Under the pieces are notes generated by a model. It did not search any database and was not told the DNA's origin. It worked only from the letters and a program-made list of their open reading frames with translations. DNA of 64,000 nt from JANYLB01 sp963837715 (lineage in GTDB: Bacteria; Actinomycetota; Acidimicrobiia; IMCC26256; JANYLB01). This document shows positions 26,900-36,070 of the stretch, in pieces. How positions within the stretch are numbered: position 1 is the stretch's first letter; each line of letters opens with the position of its first letter. Where the stretch lies: assembly GCA_963837715.1 (NCBI GenBank), contig CAWIOF010000002.1, positions 1,054,001-1,118,000 of the forward strand. Reading direction: 5' to 3'. The position numbers and the translations under genes are program-made.

Positions 26900-27240
26900 G
26901 GGGTCTCCCGGCCCATCGCCTTGGTCACGGCCCTCGCCTTCGCCACGCTCAGCGCCTTCACCGTGATCGCGGCGCCCACGAGCAGCAGGGCGACGACGAT
27001 GAGGTACGGCACCCAGGTCCAGTCTCCGTCGAACGCGTCGGTCGCGACCTGGAGGGCCCGGAGCGCGGCAACCGTACAGAAGACGACACCGAGGCCCATC
27101 AGGAACGAACCGAGCACGCCGAGGCCGATGTAGCGGCCGAGCGACTTCAGCGGGACGACCGTCTCCTGCTTGAAGTAGAGGACGACGAGGTCCCACAGTT
27201 CGGCGACGAGTTGCGGGATCGGCTTCTGGCGTTCGGGCAT
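26896..27240 (-). CDS. Holin-superfamily-III-like membrane protein
   Basis: 114 residues from ATG at 27240 (an upstream ATG at 27273 is weaker). MPERQKPIPQLVAELWDLVVLYFKQE leads into two membrane helices (about 40-68 and 80-102) joined by a loop with FDGDWTWVPY. This is the actinobacterial 'phage holin family' protein, which is chromosomal and not a phage gene here. It may support envelope stability. The last ATGA-type overlap shows coupling with the next gene. Confidence 0.7.
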   Translation of the reverse strand: MPERQKPIPQLVAELWDLVVLYFKQETVVPLKSLGRYIGLGVLGSFLMGLGVVFCTVAALRALQVATDAFDGDWTWVPYLIVVALLLVGAAITVKALSVAKARAVTKAMGRETP

Positions 27241-27309
27241 GAGGGGCGATTGTCGTCGCCACGCGATCCTCACGCAACCCGCGCGCCGTTCGCGTGGCGC
27301 GCACGCGGG

Positions 27310-28717
27310 TCAGGGTGCCGGGACCAGCTGCTCGGCCGGTGGCGACTGTGGGTAGGCGTCGATCGCCTCCGCAGCGCTCCCCGCCAGCTGTCGGCCCTGT
27401 GATTCGCCGAACGAACCGTTGAAGACGGTCGCGAACCGCGGCGTCCCCGTGCCGCCCTGCACGTCGAACAACCCGGTGAGTCCGGCGACGCCGTTGAGGC
27501 TGCCCGTCTTGCCCCAGAGCCGTCCGACGAGCGCGGTCCCGCCGAATCGCTCGGCCAGCGTGCCCCGCTGGCCGGCGATCGCGAGGCCCTCGACCACCGA
27601 CCGGTACCGCGGCTGCACGCCCAACCCCAGGGTCTGGAGCAGTGCTGCGCAGGTGACCTGGTTCTCACGACTGAGGCCCGATCCGTCGACGAGGGTGACA
27701 CCGGCGACGTCGACTCCCGCGTCCTGCAGCTGGGCGAGGATCCCGGCGGTCCCGGCCGCGACGGTTCCGGTGTCGGTGGTCGCCTTGCCCACGGCGAGCG
27801 CGAACGCCTCGGCGGTCCCGTTGTCGCTCGCGCTCAGCAACTCGGTCACGAGCGCGGGGAGCGGCGCCGAACGGATCGATGCCACCTCGACCGCATCGGC
27901 CGGCGCGACCCCTGTCGCTGGGGGGCCCGACCGCGACTCCCCGGGCCGCGAGGAGCGCGCTCAGCTGACCGGCGGCCGCGAGGGCGGGATCGGGTACCTG
28001 CTGGCCTGTCGCCGGATCGAACCCGTCGTCGACGACGAGCGCGCCGAGGGGGCCGATCTCGGAGCGGTACGACTCCTTCCAGGTCGGGAGCGTCGTGGGT
28101 GTCGAGTAGGCGGAGCCGTCGCCGATGACCCCGCCCGGGATCGTCCGCACGCCCGCGGCGACGATCGAGTCGGCCAGCGACGCGAGGGGCGTGAACGAAC
28201 CGGTCAGCCCGGCGTACTCGGGCTCGGCCGCCTGCTTCGCGGTCCACTCCGCCGTGCTGAGCACCGGGTCACCTCCCCCCACGAGCCAGACCCGGTCGAC
28301 GGCACCTCCCGCGGGGGCTGCGGTGCCGACCGCACTCGTGGTGAACGTGAACTCCGGCCCGAGGGCGCCGAGGGTTCCGGCCGCGGTCAGGACCTTCTCG
28401 GTCGACGCCGGGATCACCGTCGGCGCGGCACCACCCACGGCGACGGTACCGAGACCGTCGACGTCGACCCGGAAGCACGACTGCGTTCCCGCCGCGAGCT
28501 CGTCGAGGGTCCGTTGGAGGTTCGCCGACCCCACCGCCGTCACGAACGACTGGGGTGTTCGCCGCGGCGACCACACCGGGGTCGCGAGGGTCGCGGTGTC
28601 GCTCCCCTCCTGGGCTTCCGCGTCGGCCGGCGCCCGGAACGCCGCGACGATGCAACCGATCGCCGCGACCGCGAGCACCCCCGCGACCACGCGCCGCGCG
28701 GTGGTGCCCTGACTCAC
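27310..28717 (-). CDS. dacB: D-alanyl-D-alanine carboxypeptidase/endopeptidase (PBP4 family)
   Basis: About 468 residues from GTG at 28717, which overlaps the upstream stop (GGTGA). N-terminal signal anchor (VVAGVLAVAAIGCIVAAF). Catalytic motifs: STEK (SxxK, in VIPASTEKVL), GSGLSREN (SxN) and GKTGS (KTG). This PBP4-type enzyme trims or cuts peptidoglycan cross-links outside the membrane. A run of six G on the plus strand near 27921 breaks the frame; five restores GVAVGPPATGVAPADAV. Homopolymer error is most likely. Confidence 0.87.
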
Positions 28718-30189
28718 CCGAGTCCGCGCCGTTGCCGGAACCGCGCGTAGCGCCAGAGGTGTTCGAGCGCGGTGACGGCCCGGTTCGACGAGGAGTAGCA
28801 GAGGCGACCGCTCTCCCGCACCGCGCGCGGTCCGGGATTGTCGGGTGACGCGATCGCGAGCTCCGTGGCCGTGAGCACGGGCTTCCCCGTCGCGGTCGAG
28901 ACCTCGGCTGCCGCGATCGCGAAGCGCTCGTCCTGTCGTTCGTGGTACGCGACGATCCGCTCGAGTCCGTCGCCCGGGTAGAACGGACCGTCGCGCATCA
29001 GCTTGGCCTGGTTCGACTGGATGCCGAGCCCGAGGTAGACGACGGCGTCGACCGCGTCGTGGCCGGCGACGAGCGCGAGGATCTCGGGAATCGTGTCGCG
29101 GGTCTCGCCCCCGGCGAGGTCGATCGGGTTGTTCCGGCTCCAGCGCGGCGGGAGCTTCTCGTCGATCGCGTCGCGGAGGTCGTCGGGGAGCACGACGAGC
29201 TCCAGCTCGGAACGGGTGATCGCGTCGGCGGTCACGACACCCCATCCCCCGGCGGTGGTCACGATCGCGACACGTGGACCCTTCGGGAGCGGCTGTGTCG
29301 CGAACGTGGCTGCGGCTTCGAACGCCTCTTCGACCGTGGCGGCGCGAGTGACCCCGGCCTGGCGGCACATCCCGTCGAACACCTCGTCGTCGGCCGCCAA
29401 CGCGCCGGTGTGCGACGCGGCCGCGCGCTGCCCTCCGGCAGTCGCGCCGCCCTTGAGGAGCACGAGCGGTTTGCGGGCCGCGACCCGGCGGACCCGCTCG
29501 AAGAGCCCGCGACCGTCGACGAGACCTTCGACGTACGCGAGGCCGGTTGCGGTCTGCTCGTCGTCGGCGTAGAAGTCGAGGTAGTCGGGAACCGTGACCG
29601 CGGCCGCGTTGCCGGCCGACACCGCGCGACTGATGCCGATGCCTGTCTGCACCGAGTAGTTCAGGAACGACGAGACGAAGTTGCCCGACTGGCTCGCCAC
29701 ACCGATCCGGCCCTGCGGCGGGTACGGCGCGACGATCTGGGCGCACAGCGACGCAGGAGTCGACACGACGCCCTGACCGTTCGGTCCCGCAAGGAGGATG
29801 CCGAGCTCGTCGGCGAGCGCGACGAGGTCGCGTTCGGCCTCCCGACCTGCGTCACCGGCTTCGCCGTACCCGGCCGACGTGACGAATGCCGCGGTGATGC
29901 CCCGCGCCGCACACGACCGCAGCAGGTCGGCGTTCGCACCCGCGGGGGTGCACACGAACACGAGGTCGAGCGACGCGTCGGCGGGGAGATCCTCGATCGA
30001 CGGCACCGCCGCGATCCCGAGGATGGTGCCGCCCTCGCGGTTCGTCGCGAAGACGGGGCCCGCGTACCCCTGCGAGAGGATGTTGTGCAGCGCGACGAAG
30101 CCGAACTTGCCCGGGTGGCTCGATGCACCGGCGACCACCACGCCGCGCGGGTCGAAGAGGGCGCGGAACTGCTCGGGCGTGGGGCTCAT
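28714..30189 (-). CDS. ADP-forming acyl/acetate-CoA ligase, alpha (CoA-binding) chain
   Basis: 491 residues. CoA-binding Rossmann domain FDPRGVVVAGASSHPGKFG, then LLAGPNGQG, and succinyl-CoA ligase-like domains with ASHTGALA, where the His is the phospho-histidine. Together with the overlapping beta subunit gene it would make ATP from acyl-CoA and ADP plus phosphate, or run in reverse. Substrate (acetate, propionate or longer) cannot be read from the sequence. Frame intact. Gene pair with the ATP-grasp gene, overlapping by 4 bases. Confidence 0.87.
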   Translation of the reverse strand: MSPTPEQFRALFDPRGVVVAGASSHPGKFGFVALHNILSQGYAGPVFATNREGGTILGIAAVPSIEDLPADASLDLVFVCTPAGANADLLRSCAARGITAAFVTSAGYGEAGDAGREAERDLVALADELGILLAGPNGQGVVSTPASLCAQIVAPYPPQGRIGVASQSGNFVSSFLNYSVQTGIGISRAVSAGNAAAVTVPDYLDFYADDEQTATGLAYVEGLVDGRGLFERVRRVAARKPLVLLKGGATAGGQRAAASHTGALAADDEVFDGMCRQAGVTRAATVEEAFEAAATFATQPLPKGPRVAIVTTAGGWGVVTADAITRSELELVVLPDDLRDAIDEKLPPRWSRNNPIDLAGGETRDTIPEILALVAGHDAVDAVVYLGLGIQSNQAKLMRDGPFYPGDGLERIVAYHERQDERFAIAAAEVSTATGKPVLTATELAIASPDNPGPRAVRESGRLCYSSSNRAVTALEHLWRYARFRQRRGLG

Positions 30190-30851
30190 GCCGCGCCCAC
30201 TTTGATCTCGACCAGCGCGTCGACCGCGAGTGGCGCGCCGTCGACGATCACCAGCGGGTTGAGGTCGACGCTCACGATGTCGGAGTCGGCTTCGGCGGCG
30301 CGCGACAGGCCGAGCAGGATCTCGACGAGCGCGGCCCGGTCGACCGCTGGTTCACCCCGGAACGGGCCGAGCAGCGCCTGGCTGCGGAGGCCGTCGATCA
30401 TCTCGTTCGCGTCGACCTCGGTGATCGGGACGAGCCGGAACTGCACGTCGTGCACCGCTTCGGCGAGCACGCCGCCGACGCCGAGCATCACGCAGGGTCC
30501 GAACTGCGGGTCGGTGTGCAATCCGGCGATCAGCTCGCGGGAACCCTTGACCATCGGCATCACGAGCAGCTCGACGCTCCCGTCTTCGGGGGTCGCCCGG
30601 GCCAGGAGGTCGTCGGCGGCCTCGCGCACGGCGTCGGCGTCGCCGAGCCCGAGCCGGACCAGCCCGCGTTCGGTCTTGTGGGCGATCGCGTCGCCGCACA
30701 GCTTCACCACCACGGGATAGCCGAGCTCGTTCGCCTTCACCGCCGCCTCACTCGAGGTCGGCACCACCAACCCGGGAACGGTGGCCACCCGATGGGTGGT
30801 GAGCAACTGCTTCGATGCCGCTTCGGAGAGCGTGCGGGTCGGGACGGTCAT
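30186..30851 (-). CDS. ADP-forming acyl/acetate-CoA ligase, beta (ATP-grasp) chain
   Basis: 221 residues, an ATP-grasp_5 domain: GYPVVVKLCGDAIAHKTERGLVRLGL, FGPCVMLGVGGVLAEAVHDV and DLNPLVIV (metal and ATP ligands). It matches the beta subunit of archaeal/bacterial ADP-forming acetyl-CoA synthetase. Its stop overlaps the start of the alpha gene (ATGA), so the subunits are coupled. In many species the two are one polypeptide; here they are split. Confidence 0.88.
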   Translation of the reverse strand: MTVPTRTLSEAASKQLLTTHRVATVPGLVVPTSSEAAVKANELGYPVVVKLCGDAIAHKTERGLVRLGLGDADAVREAADDLLARATPEDGSVELLVMPMVKGSRELIAGLHTDPQFGPCVMLGVGGVLAEAVHDVQFRLVPITEVDANEMIDGLRSQALLGPFRGEPAVDRAALVEILLGLSRAAEADSDIVSVDLNPLVIVDGAPLAVDALVEIKVGAA

Positions 30852-30864
30852 AGGCCCGCCGACG

Positions 30865-31326
30865 TTAGCCGTGGCGGTCGAACGCGCCGGGTCGCACGCC
30901 GAGGTCGCGGAACGGACGCCACAGGTAGCCGTCGGGATCTGCGAGCACGAACTGACGGTTGCCGGCCTCGGTCGGCCCCTTCACCTGCCAGCGCCCGCCG
31001 CGCTCGGCAACGTCGACCCGGTACCAGCGCTCCTCCATCGGCACGACGATGGTCGCGCCCGCCGCCGCGGCGCGGGCGTGCACCGCGTCGACATCGTCGA
31101 CGAGAAGTTGGAAGTTGACGCCGCGACCGTGCGGGAGCTCGAGCGGAGCCGGGCGGAACCGGCGCCCCGGTCCGGCAGCCTCTTGGATCATGAGCTCGAC
31201 GCCCTCGCGCTCGAGATACGCGAAGCGTTCCGCGGCCCGCTCGAACAGTGTTCGGAACCCGAGCACATCGGCGTAGAAGCGCAATGATGGCGCGAGCGCG
31301 GTGACATCCAGTTCCGGCACGAGCAT
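30865..31326 (-). CDS. VOC-superfamily (glyoxalase/bleomycin-resistance-like) protein
   Basis: 153 residues. Two beta-alpha-beta-beta-beta units: TALAPSLRFYADVLGF at the start and VNFQLLVDDVDAVHARAAAAGA in the middle, ending FVLADPDGYLWRPF. Such proteins bind a metal or sequester small molecules. No catalytic substrate is implied. It is divergent from the DHFR-like gene over a 128-base gap. Confidence 0.85.
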   Translation of the reverse strand: MLVPELDVTALAPSLRFYADVLGFRTLFERAAERFAYLEREGVELMIQEAAGPGRRFRPAPLELPHGRGVNFQLLVDDVDAVHARAAAAGATIVVPMEERWYRVDVAERGGRWQVKGPTEAGNRQFVLADPDGYLWRPFRDLGVRPGAFDRHG

Positions 31327-31454
31327 CAGTCGCCCACCCTACCGACGAGCCGAGCCCCGGTGACCGGGTGTTGCGGAACGCAGCGCGCGCGATGAGTCTT
31401 CGATGCGACTGGAGTCAGAGCGACGACGGATTGCCGCCAGGAGAGGACGACCCC

Positions 31455-32066
31455 ATGGGCAAGCTCATCGTGACCGAGTTCGTGACGCTGGACGGGGTGG
31501 CTCAGGCGCCCGGCGGGCCCGACGAGGACCGCGACAGCGGCTTCTCGCACGGCGGGTGGCAGGCGCCGTTCCTCGACGAGGAGGCCGGTGCGGTCGTCTT
31601 CGAGCAGGCGAGGAGCATGGATGCGCTGCTCCTCGGCCGCAGGACCTTCGACATCTTCGCCGACTACTGGCCCACCGCGCCGGCGGAGATGCCGTTCACG
31701 GGCCTCCTCAACGGCATCACCAAGTACGTCGCCAGCCGTTCGCTGGCCGAGCCGCTGGCGTGGCGGGGTGCGAGCCTCGTTCCCGAGGATCTCGCCGACG
31801 GCGTCACCGCGCTCAAGGATCGCCACGACGAGATCCAGGTCATCGGCAGCCTCGACCTCCTGCAGTCGCTGCTGCGGTTCGGCCTCGTCGACCGGCTGAA
31901 CCTGTGGGTGTACCCGCTGGTACTGGGGAGCGGCAAGCAGGTGTTCGCCGGCGGCACCGTACCCACCGCCCTCCGCCTGACCGAGTCGGTCACCTACCCG
32001 AGTGGCGCGCTCCACCTCGGGTACGACGTCGCCGGCACGCCCACCTACGGCGACATGACCGTCTGA
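31455..32066 (+). CDS. RibD C-terminal/DHFR-like reductase
   Basis: 203 residues from ATG at 31455, with GGAGAGGA 8 bases upstream. KLIVTEFVTLDGVAQAPGG, ALLLGRRTFDIFADYW and YVASRSL, then IQVIGSLDLLQSLLRFGLVD are typical of the 'dihydrofolate reductase family' that includes YyaP/YwjB; these use NADPH on pteridine- or flavin-like substrates. It is not the folate DHFR itself. Isolated, with the acyl-CoA ligase convergent after it. Confidence 0.87.
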   Translation: MGKLIVTEFVTLDGVAQAPGGPDEDRDSGFSHGGWQAPFLDEEAGAVVFEQARSMDALLLGRRTFDIFADYWPTAPAEMPFTGLLNGITKYVASRSLAEPLAWRGASLVPEDLADGVTALKDRHDEIQVIGSLDLLQSLLRFGLVDRLNLWVYPLVLGSGKQVFAGGTVPTALRLTESVTYPSGALHLGYDVAGTPTYGDMTV

Positions 32067-32077
32067 CCGTCTGACCG

Positions 32078-33632
32078 TCAGACCGAGCTGGTGCGGTCCT
32101 TCCAGAACTCGTCGCGGAGCACGCGCTTCAGCAACTTGCCGGCGTCGGTGCGGGGCAGTTCGGCGCGGGTCTCGTAGCCGCGGGGGCGTTTGTAGCCCGC
32201 GACGCGCTCGGTGACGAAGCGATCGACCTCGTCGAGGTCGAGCTCCTCGCCCGCCTTCGCCTGCACGACGCAGTAGACGCTCTCGCCCCACTCGTCGTCG
32301 GGGATGCCGAACACCGCAGCGTCGAGGATCTGGGGGTGGGCGTAGATCACCGCCTCGATCTCGGCCGGGTAGATGTTCACCCCGCCGGAGATGATCATGT
32401 CCTTCTTGCGGTCGCAGATCGACACGAAGCCGTCTTCGTCGACCGTGGCGACGTCGCCGACCGACTTCCAGTCGCTGCCCGCGATCTCGGTGAGCTGCTC
32501 CTCGGTGCGGTGGTACCCGTCCATGGCGAGCGTCGTCCGGATGAACAGCTCCCCCGGCTCGCCCGGTCGGCGCGTCGGTGCCGTCGTCGGCGACGATCTT
32601 GATCTCGATGCCGCCGTAGGGCTTCCCGCACGAACCCGGGTGGGCGAGCTGGTCCTGCGGCTTCATCACCGTGACGATGCCGAGCTCGGTCGAGCCGTAC
32701 ACCTCGTACAGGAACCAGTCGCCGAGCTTCTCGAACACCTCCAACTTCAGCGCGTACGGCACCGGGGCCGCGTTCGCGATGAGGCAACGCATCGACGTGA
32801 GGTCGGCTCGGGCGAGCTCACCGGGAGGGAGGCTCACGATCCGCTTCACCTGGGTCGGCGCCGAGAACGTGTTCGTGGCGCGGTGCTCCTTCACCAGGCG
32901 CAGCCACGCGGTGGGATCGAACCGGCGGAGCACGATGATCGCCCCGCCCATCGAGTGCGCGATCGACGCGAAGGCAAGCGGACCCGAGTGGTACAGCGGC
33001 CCGGTGGTGATGTGGACCTCTTCGCCGAAGCGGAGTCCGAGCTCGCCGAGCAATGCGCCGACCAGGGCCGAGTCGGTCGCGGTCCGCAGCGCTCCCTTGG
33101 GCTTGCCGGTGGTCCCCGAGGTGTAGAGCATCTGCGCACCGACGTCGGACTTGTCGGGCGCCTCCGGCTCCGTGTCGGGCTGCGCGGCGAGGATGTCGTC
33201 CCACGCGCGGGCACCGGGCGGGACGTCGCCGCCGAACACGAGGACCTCGCGCACCTTCGGGATCCGGTCGCGGATCTCGGCCACGGTGGCAGCCTGTTCG
33301 GCGTCGACGACGACCAGGGTGGCGTCGGAGTTGTCGATCACATACGCCATCTCGTCGGCGTTGAACCGGTACGAGAGCGGCACCGCGACCTGGCCCGCCT
33401 TGCGGGCCGCGTGGATCGTCACGAGGACCTCGAGCGAGTTCGGCCCGCACCAGACGATCCGCTCGCCCTGCACGACACCGAGCTCTCGGAACGCGTGCGC
33501 GAGCCGGTTCACCTGCTCGTTGAGTCGGAGGAACGAGGTGGCCGACGGCGTCCCGCCCAGCGCCTCGTCGACGATCACCGCCGTCGCGTCCGGCGTGGTC
33601 TGCGCGTACAGCGCCAACAGATCGTCGGGCAT
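32078..33632 (-). CDS. AMP-binding acyl-CoA synthetase, frameshifted near 32563
   Basis: About 518 residues. YTSGTTGKPKGALRT is the P-loop motif of adenylate-forming enzymes; YEVYGSTELG, GDVATVDEDGFVSICDRKKDMI and GKLLKRVL are the later core motifs (A5, A8, A10). It activates a carboxylic acid to acyl-AMP and then acyl-CoA; substrate unknown, medium or long chain is likely. One extra base near 32563 divides the large and small domains. Divergent from the glycosyltransferase gene. Confidence 0.88.
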
Positions 33633-33670
33633 GCCGTCTCCCCCTCGTGAGCGGCCGGTAGCCTAATCCG

Positions 33671-34429
33671 GTGCCCCCCGAGTCGCCCGCGACGGATGTG
33701 CCCGCGCCACCGCCCGCGATATCTGTGGTGATGCCCGCCTACAACGAGGCTGCCTTCCTCGAGCGGACCGTGCGCGACGTCGCCGACGGACTCCGGGCCT
33801 GGAGCCGACCGTTCGAGATCCACGTGATCGAGAACGGCTCGACCGACGGCACCCGCACCATCGCCGAGCGACTCTCCGGTGTGATCGACGAGCTCTCGGT
33901 GCATTCGCTGCCCGTCGCCGACTACGGCGAGGCGATCCGCACCGGACTCCTCGAGTCGCGTGCCGACATCGCCGTGCTGTTCGACGTCGACTTCTACGAC
34001 CTCGCCTTCCTCAAGGAGGCGTTGACTGTCCTCGACGACAGTCCGGAACCGACCGGACCGATCATCGTGGTGGGTTCCAAGCGGGCGCCGGGTGCGAGCG
34101 ACGAGCGAGCGTTCATCCGTCGGCTCGCGACCGGCGTGTTCACCGGCATCCTGCGGGTCGGCTTCGACCTCGAGGTGTCGGACACACACGGCATGAAGGT
34201 CATGCGGCGCGACATCCTCGAACCGATCGCCCGCCAGTGCGCGTTCGGTGTCGATCTCTTCGACACCGAGCTCATCATCCGCGCCGAGCGCGGCGGTTGG
34301 CAGGTCGCCGAGGTGCCGGTCACGGTGGTCGAGCAACGGCCGGCCCGGACGTCGATCATGCATCGGGTGCCCCGCACCCTGTGGGGGCTGGTGAAGCTGC
34401 GCGTCGTCCTCGGCCGTCGCGCCCGGTGA
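33671..34429 (+). CDS. Family 2 glycosyltransferase
   Basis: 252 residues from GTG at 33671. SVVMPAYNEAAFLERTVRDV and ENGSTDGTRTI are the nucleotide-sugar binding start; LFDVDFYDL stands at the usual DxD position, and THGMKVMRRD follows. It resembles the short dolichol-phosphate-mannose synthase-like enzymes, without a membrane tail. Donor and acceptor are unknown. The stop overlaps the nagA start (GTGA). Confidence 0.85.
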   Translation: MPPESPATDVPAPPPAISVVMPAYNEAAFLERTVRDVADGLRAWSRPFEIHVIENGSTDGTRTIAERLSGVIDELSVHSLPVADYGEAIRTGLLESRADIAVLFDVDFYDLAFLKEALTVLDDSPEPTGPIIVVGSKRAPGASDERAFIRRLATGVFTGILRVGFDLEVSDTHGMKVMRRDILEPIARQCAFGVDLFDTELIIRAERGGWQVAEVPVTVVEQRPARTSIMHRVPRTLWGLVKLRVVLGRRAR

Positions 34430-35349
34430 CCGAGGCCGTTCCGACGTTCGACACCCGAGGGCTCGTCGACCTGCAGACGAACGGCGTGGGTGCGGTCGAC
34501 TTTTGGAGCGCCGATCGCGACGGGTGGCGCGCCGCGGGCGCGACGTTCGCCGCGAACGGCGTCGCCGCCTACCTGCCGACGCTGCCGAGCGGGCCGCTCG
34601 ACGCGTACGACGCCGCACTCGACCGCGCGGTCGCGGCGCGCGACGACGCGGCGGCCCGCGGGCTCCCCGAGATCGCGGGTCTGCACCTCGAGGGACCGTT
34701 CCTCGGCGACGCGCCGGGCGCGCATCCCACCGAGCTGCTCCGACCGATGGACGTCGACTGGCTGCTCGCCCGGGTCGAACGCCACCCCGGACTGATCCGG
34801 CTGGTGACGCTCGCGCCGGAAGCCGACCCGGCCTTCGACGGGATCCGCTCGCTCTGTGCTGCCGGTGTCCTCGTGGCGCTCGGGCACTCCCGGTGCGACT
34901 ACGACACGGCGGTCGCCGCGTCGGAGGCGGGCGCGCGGCTCGTCACGCATCTGTTCAACGGCATGGGACCACGACATCACCGCTCACCCGGTCTGGCCGA
35001 TGCCGCGCTCGATCCGGCTGTCGACCTCACCCCCACGCTCATCGCCGACGGCGTGCACGTGCACCCGGCGGTGATCCGCGGGCTGCGCGATGCCGACGTG
35101 ATCCTCGTGACCGATGCCGTGGCCACCGACGTCGAGTACTTCGGCCAGCACGTCAGCGCGCGCGACGGGGCCGCCTACCTCGCCGACGGCACGCTCACCG
35201 GTTCGACCCTCGCGATGGACCAGGCCGTGCGCAACGTGATCCGCTGGGGGTGGACGGACGAACGGGCGCTCGCCGCGGCGAGCTCCCGGCCCGCTCAGCT
35301 GCTCGGGTTCGACCCGATGCCGTCGGACGACGCCGTCTACCGTGCCTGA
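34426..35349 (+). CDS. nagA: N-acetylglucosamine-6-phosphate deacetylase
   Basis: 307 residues from GTG at 34426. GLVDLQTNGVGAVDF opens the TIM-barrel; HLEGPFL (metal Glu), LGHSRCDYD and THLFNGMGPRHHRSPGL (metal His) match NagA. It removes acetyl from GlcNAc-6-P to give glucosamine-6-P in amino-sugar recycling. It is shorter than most (about 380) because the N-terminal beta-sandwich half is missing. Catalytic Asp lies in LVTDAVATD. No nagB or transporter is near. Confidence 0.87.
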   Translation: MTEAVPTFDTRGLVDLQTNGVGAVDFWSADRDGWRAAGATFAANGVAAYLPTLPSGPLDAYDAALDRAVAARDDAAARGLPEIAGLHLEGPFLGDAPGAHPTELLRPMDVDWLLARVERHPGLIRLVTLAPEADPAFDGIRSLCAAGVLVALGHSRCDYDTAVAASEAGARLVTHLFNGMGPRHHRSPGLADAALDPAVDLTPTLIADGVHVHPAVIRGLRDADVILVTDAVATDVEYFGQHVSARDGAAYLADGTLTGSTLAMDQAVRNVIRWGWTDERALAAASSRPAQLLGFDPMPSDDAVYRA

Positions 35350-36070
35350 CGTGCCGAGCGTCGCCCTCTTCGTGACCTGTGTCGTCGACCAGGTCGCGCC
35401 CGACGTCGGTGTCGCGTCCGTCCGGCTGCTCGAAGCGGCGGGATGCGCGGTGTCGTTCCCCGAGGCCCAGACGTGCTGCGGGCAACCGGCCGCGAATGCG
35501 GGCGAGCCCGAGGCTGCGGCGCGGCTCGCCCGACACTTCCTCGACGTGTTCGAGCCGTTCGACGCGATCGTGGCTCCGTCGGGCTCGTGCGCGGCGATGA
35601 TCCACCACTGGTACGACCGCCTGCTCACCGGCGCAGATCGGGAACGAGCGCGCGCGGTCGCCGAGAAGACGTTCGAGCTCTCGCAGTTCCTCGTGATCCG
35701 GTTGGAACAGGTCGACCTCGGGGCCCGGGTCGACGCAACGGTCACGGTGCACGACGCGTGCCACGGCCTGCGCAACCTCGGAGTCGGCACCGCGCCCCGA
35801 CGACTGTTGGAAGCCGCCGGGGCGACGATCGTCGAGATGGTCGAGCCCGAGACGTGTTGCGGGTTCGGCGGGACGTTCTCGATCGAGCACGGCGAGATCG
35901 CCGGTCCCCTCGCCGACGACAAGCTCGCGCACGCCGCCGCGACCGACGCAGAGTTCCTCGTGAGCGGCGACTCCGCGTGTCTGCTCCACCTCGAGGGTCG
36001 CCGTCGCCGCACCGGCACCGGACCGCAACCCATCCACTTCGCGGAGCTCCTCGCTCGGGGCCTCCCGTGA
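35342..36070 (+). CDS. lutA: Lactate utilization protein LutA (Fe-S oxidoreductase)
   Basis: 242 residues with two CCG domains: QTCCGQPAANAGE in the first half and ETCCGFGGTFSIEHGEI in the second, and a cysteine in HDACHGLRN. This is the LutA/GlcF-C-like electron carrier of the L-lactate dehydrogenase LutABC. The frame overlaps nagA by eight bases and the lutB start overlaps its stop. It works in lactate oxidation to pyruvate. Confidence 0.92.
   Translation: MPDVPSVALFVTCVVDQVAPDVGVASVRLLEAAGCAVSFPEAQTCCGQPAANAGEPEAAARLARHFLDVFEPFDAIVAPSGSCAAMIHHWYDRLLTGADRERARAVAEKTFELSQFLVIRLEQVDLGARVDATVTVHDACHGLRNLGVGTAPRRLLEAAGATIVEMVEPETCCGFGGTFSIEHGEIAGPLADDKLAHAAATDAEFLVSGDSACLLHLEGRRRRTGTGPQPIHFAELLARGLP

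Noticed and set aside
26896..27240. Prophage remnant because of a holin-like gene
   Set aside because: No other phage gene is near; the protein belongs to the common chromosomal holin-like family.
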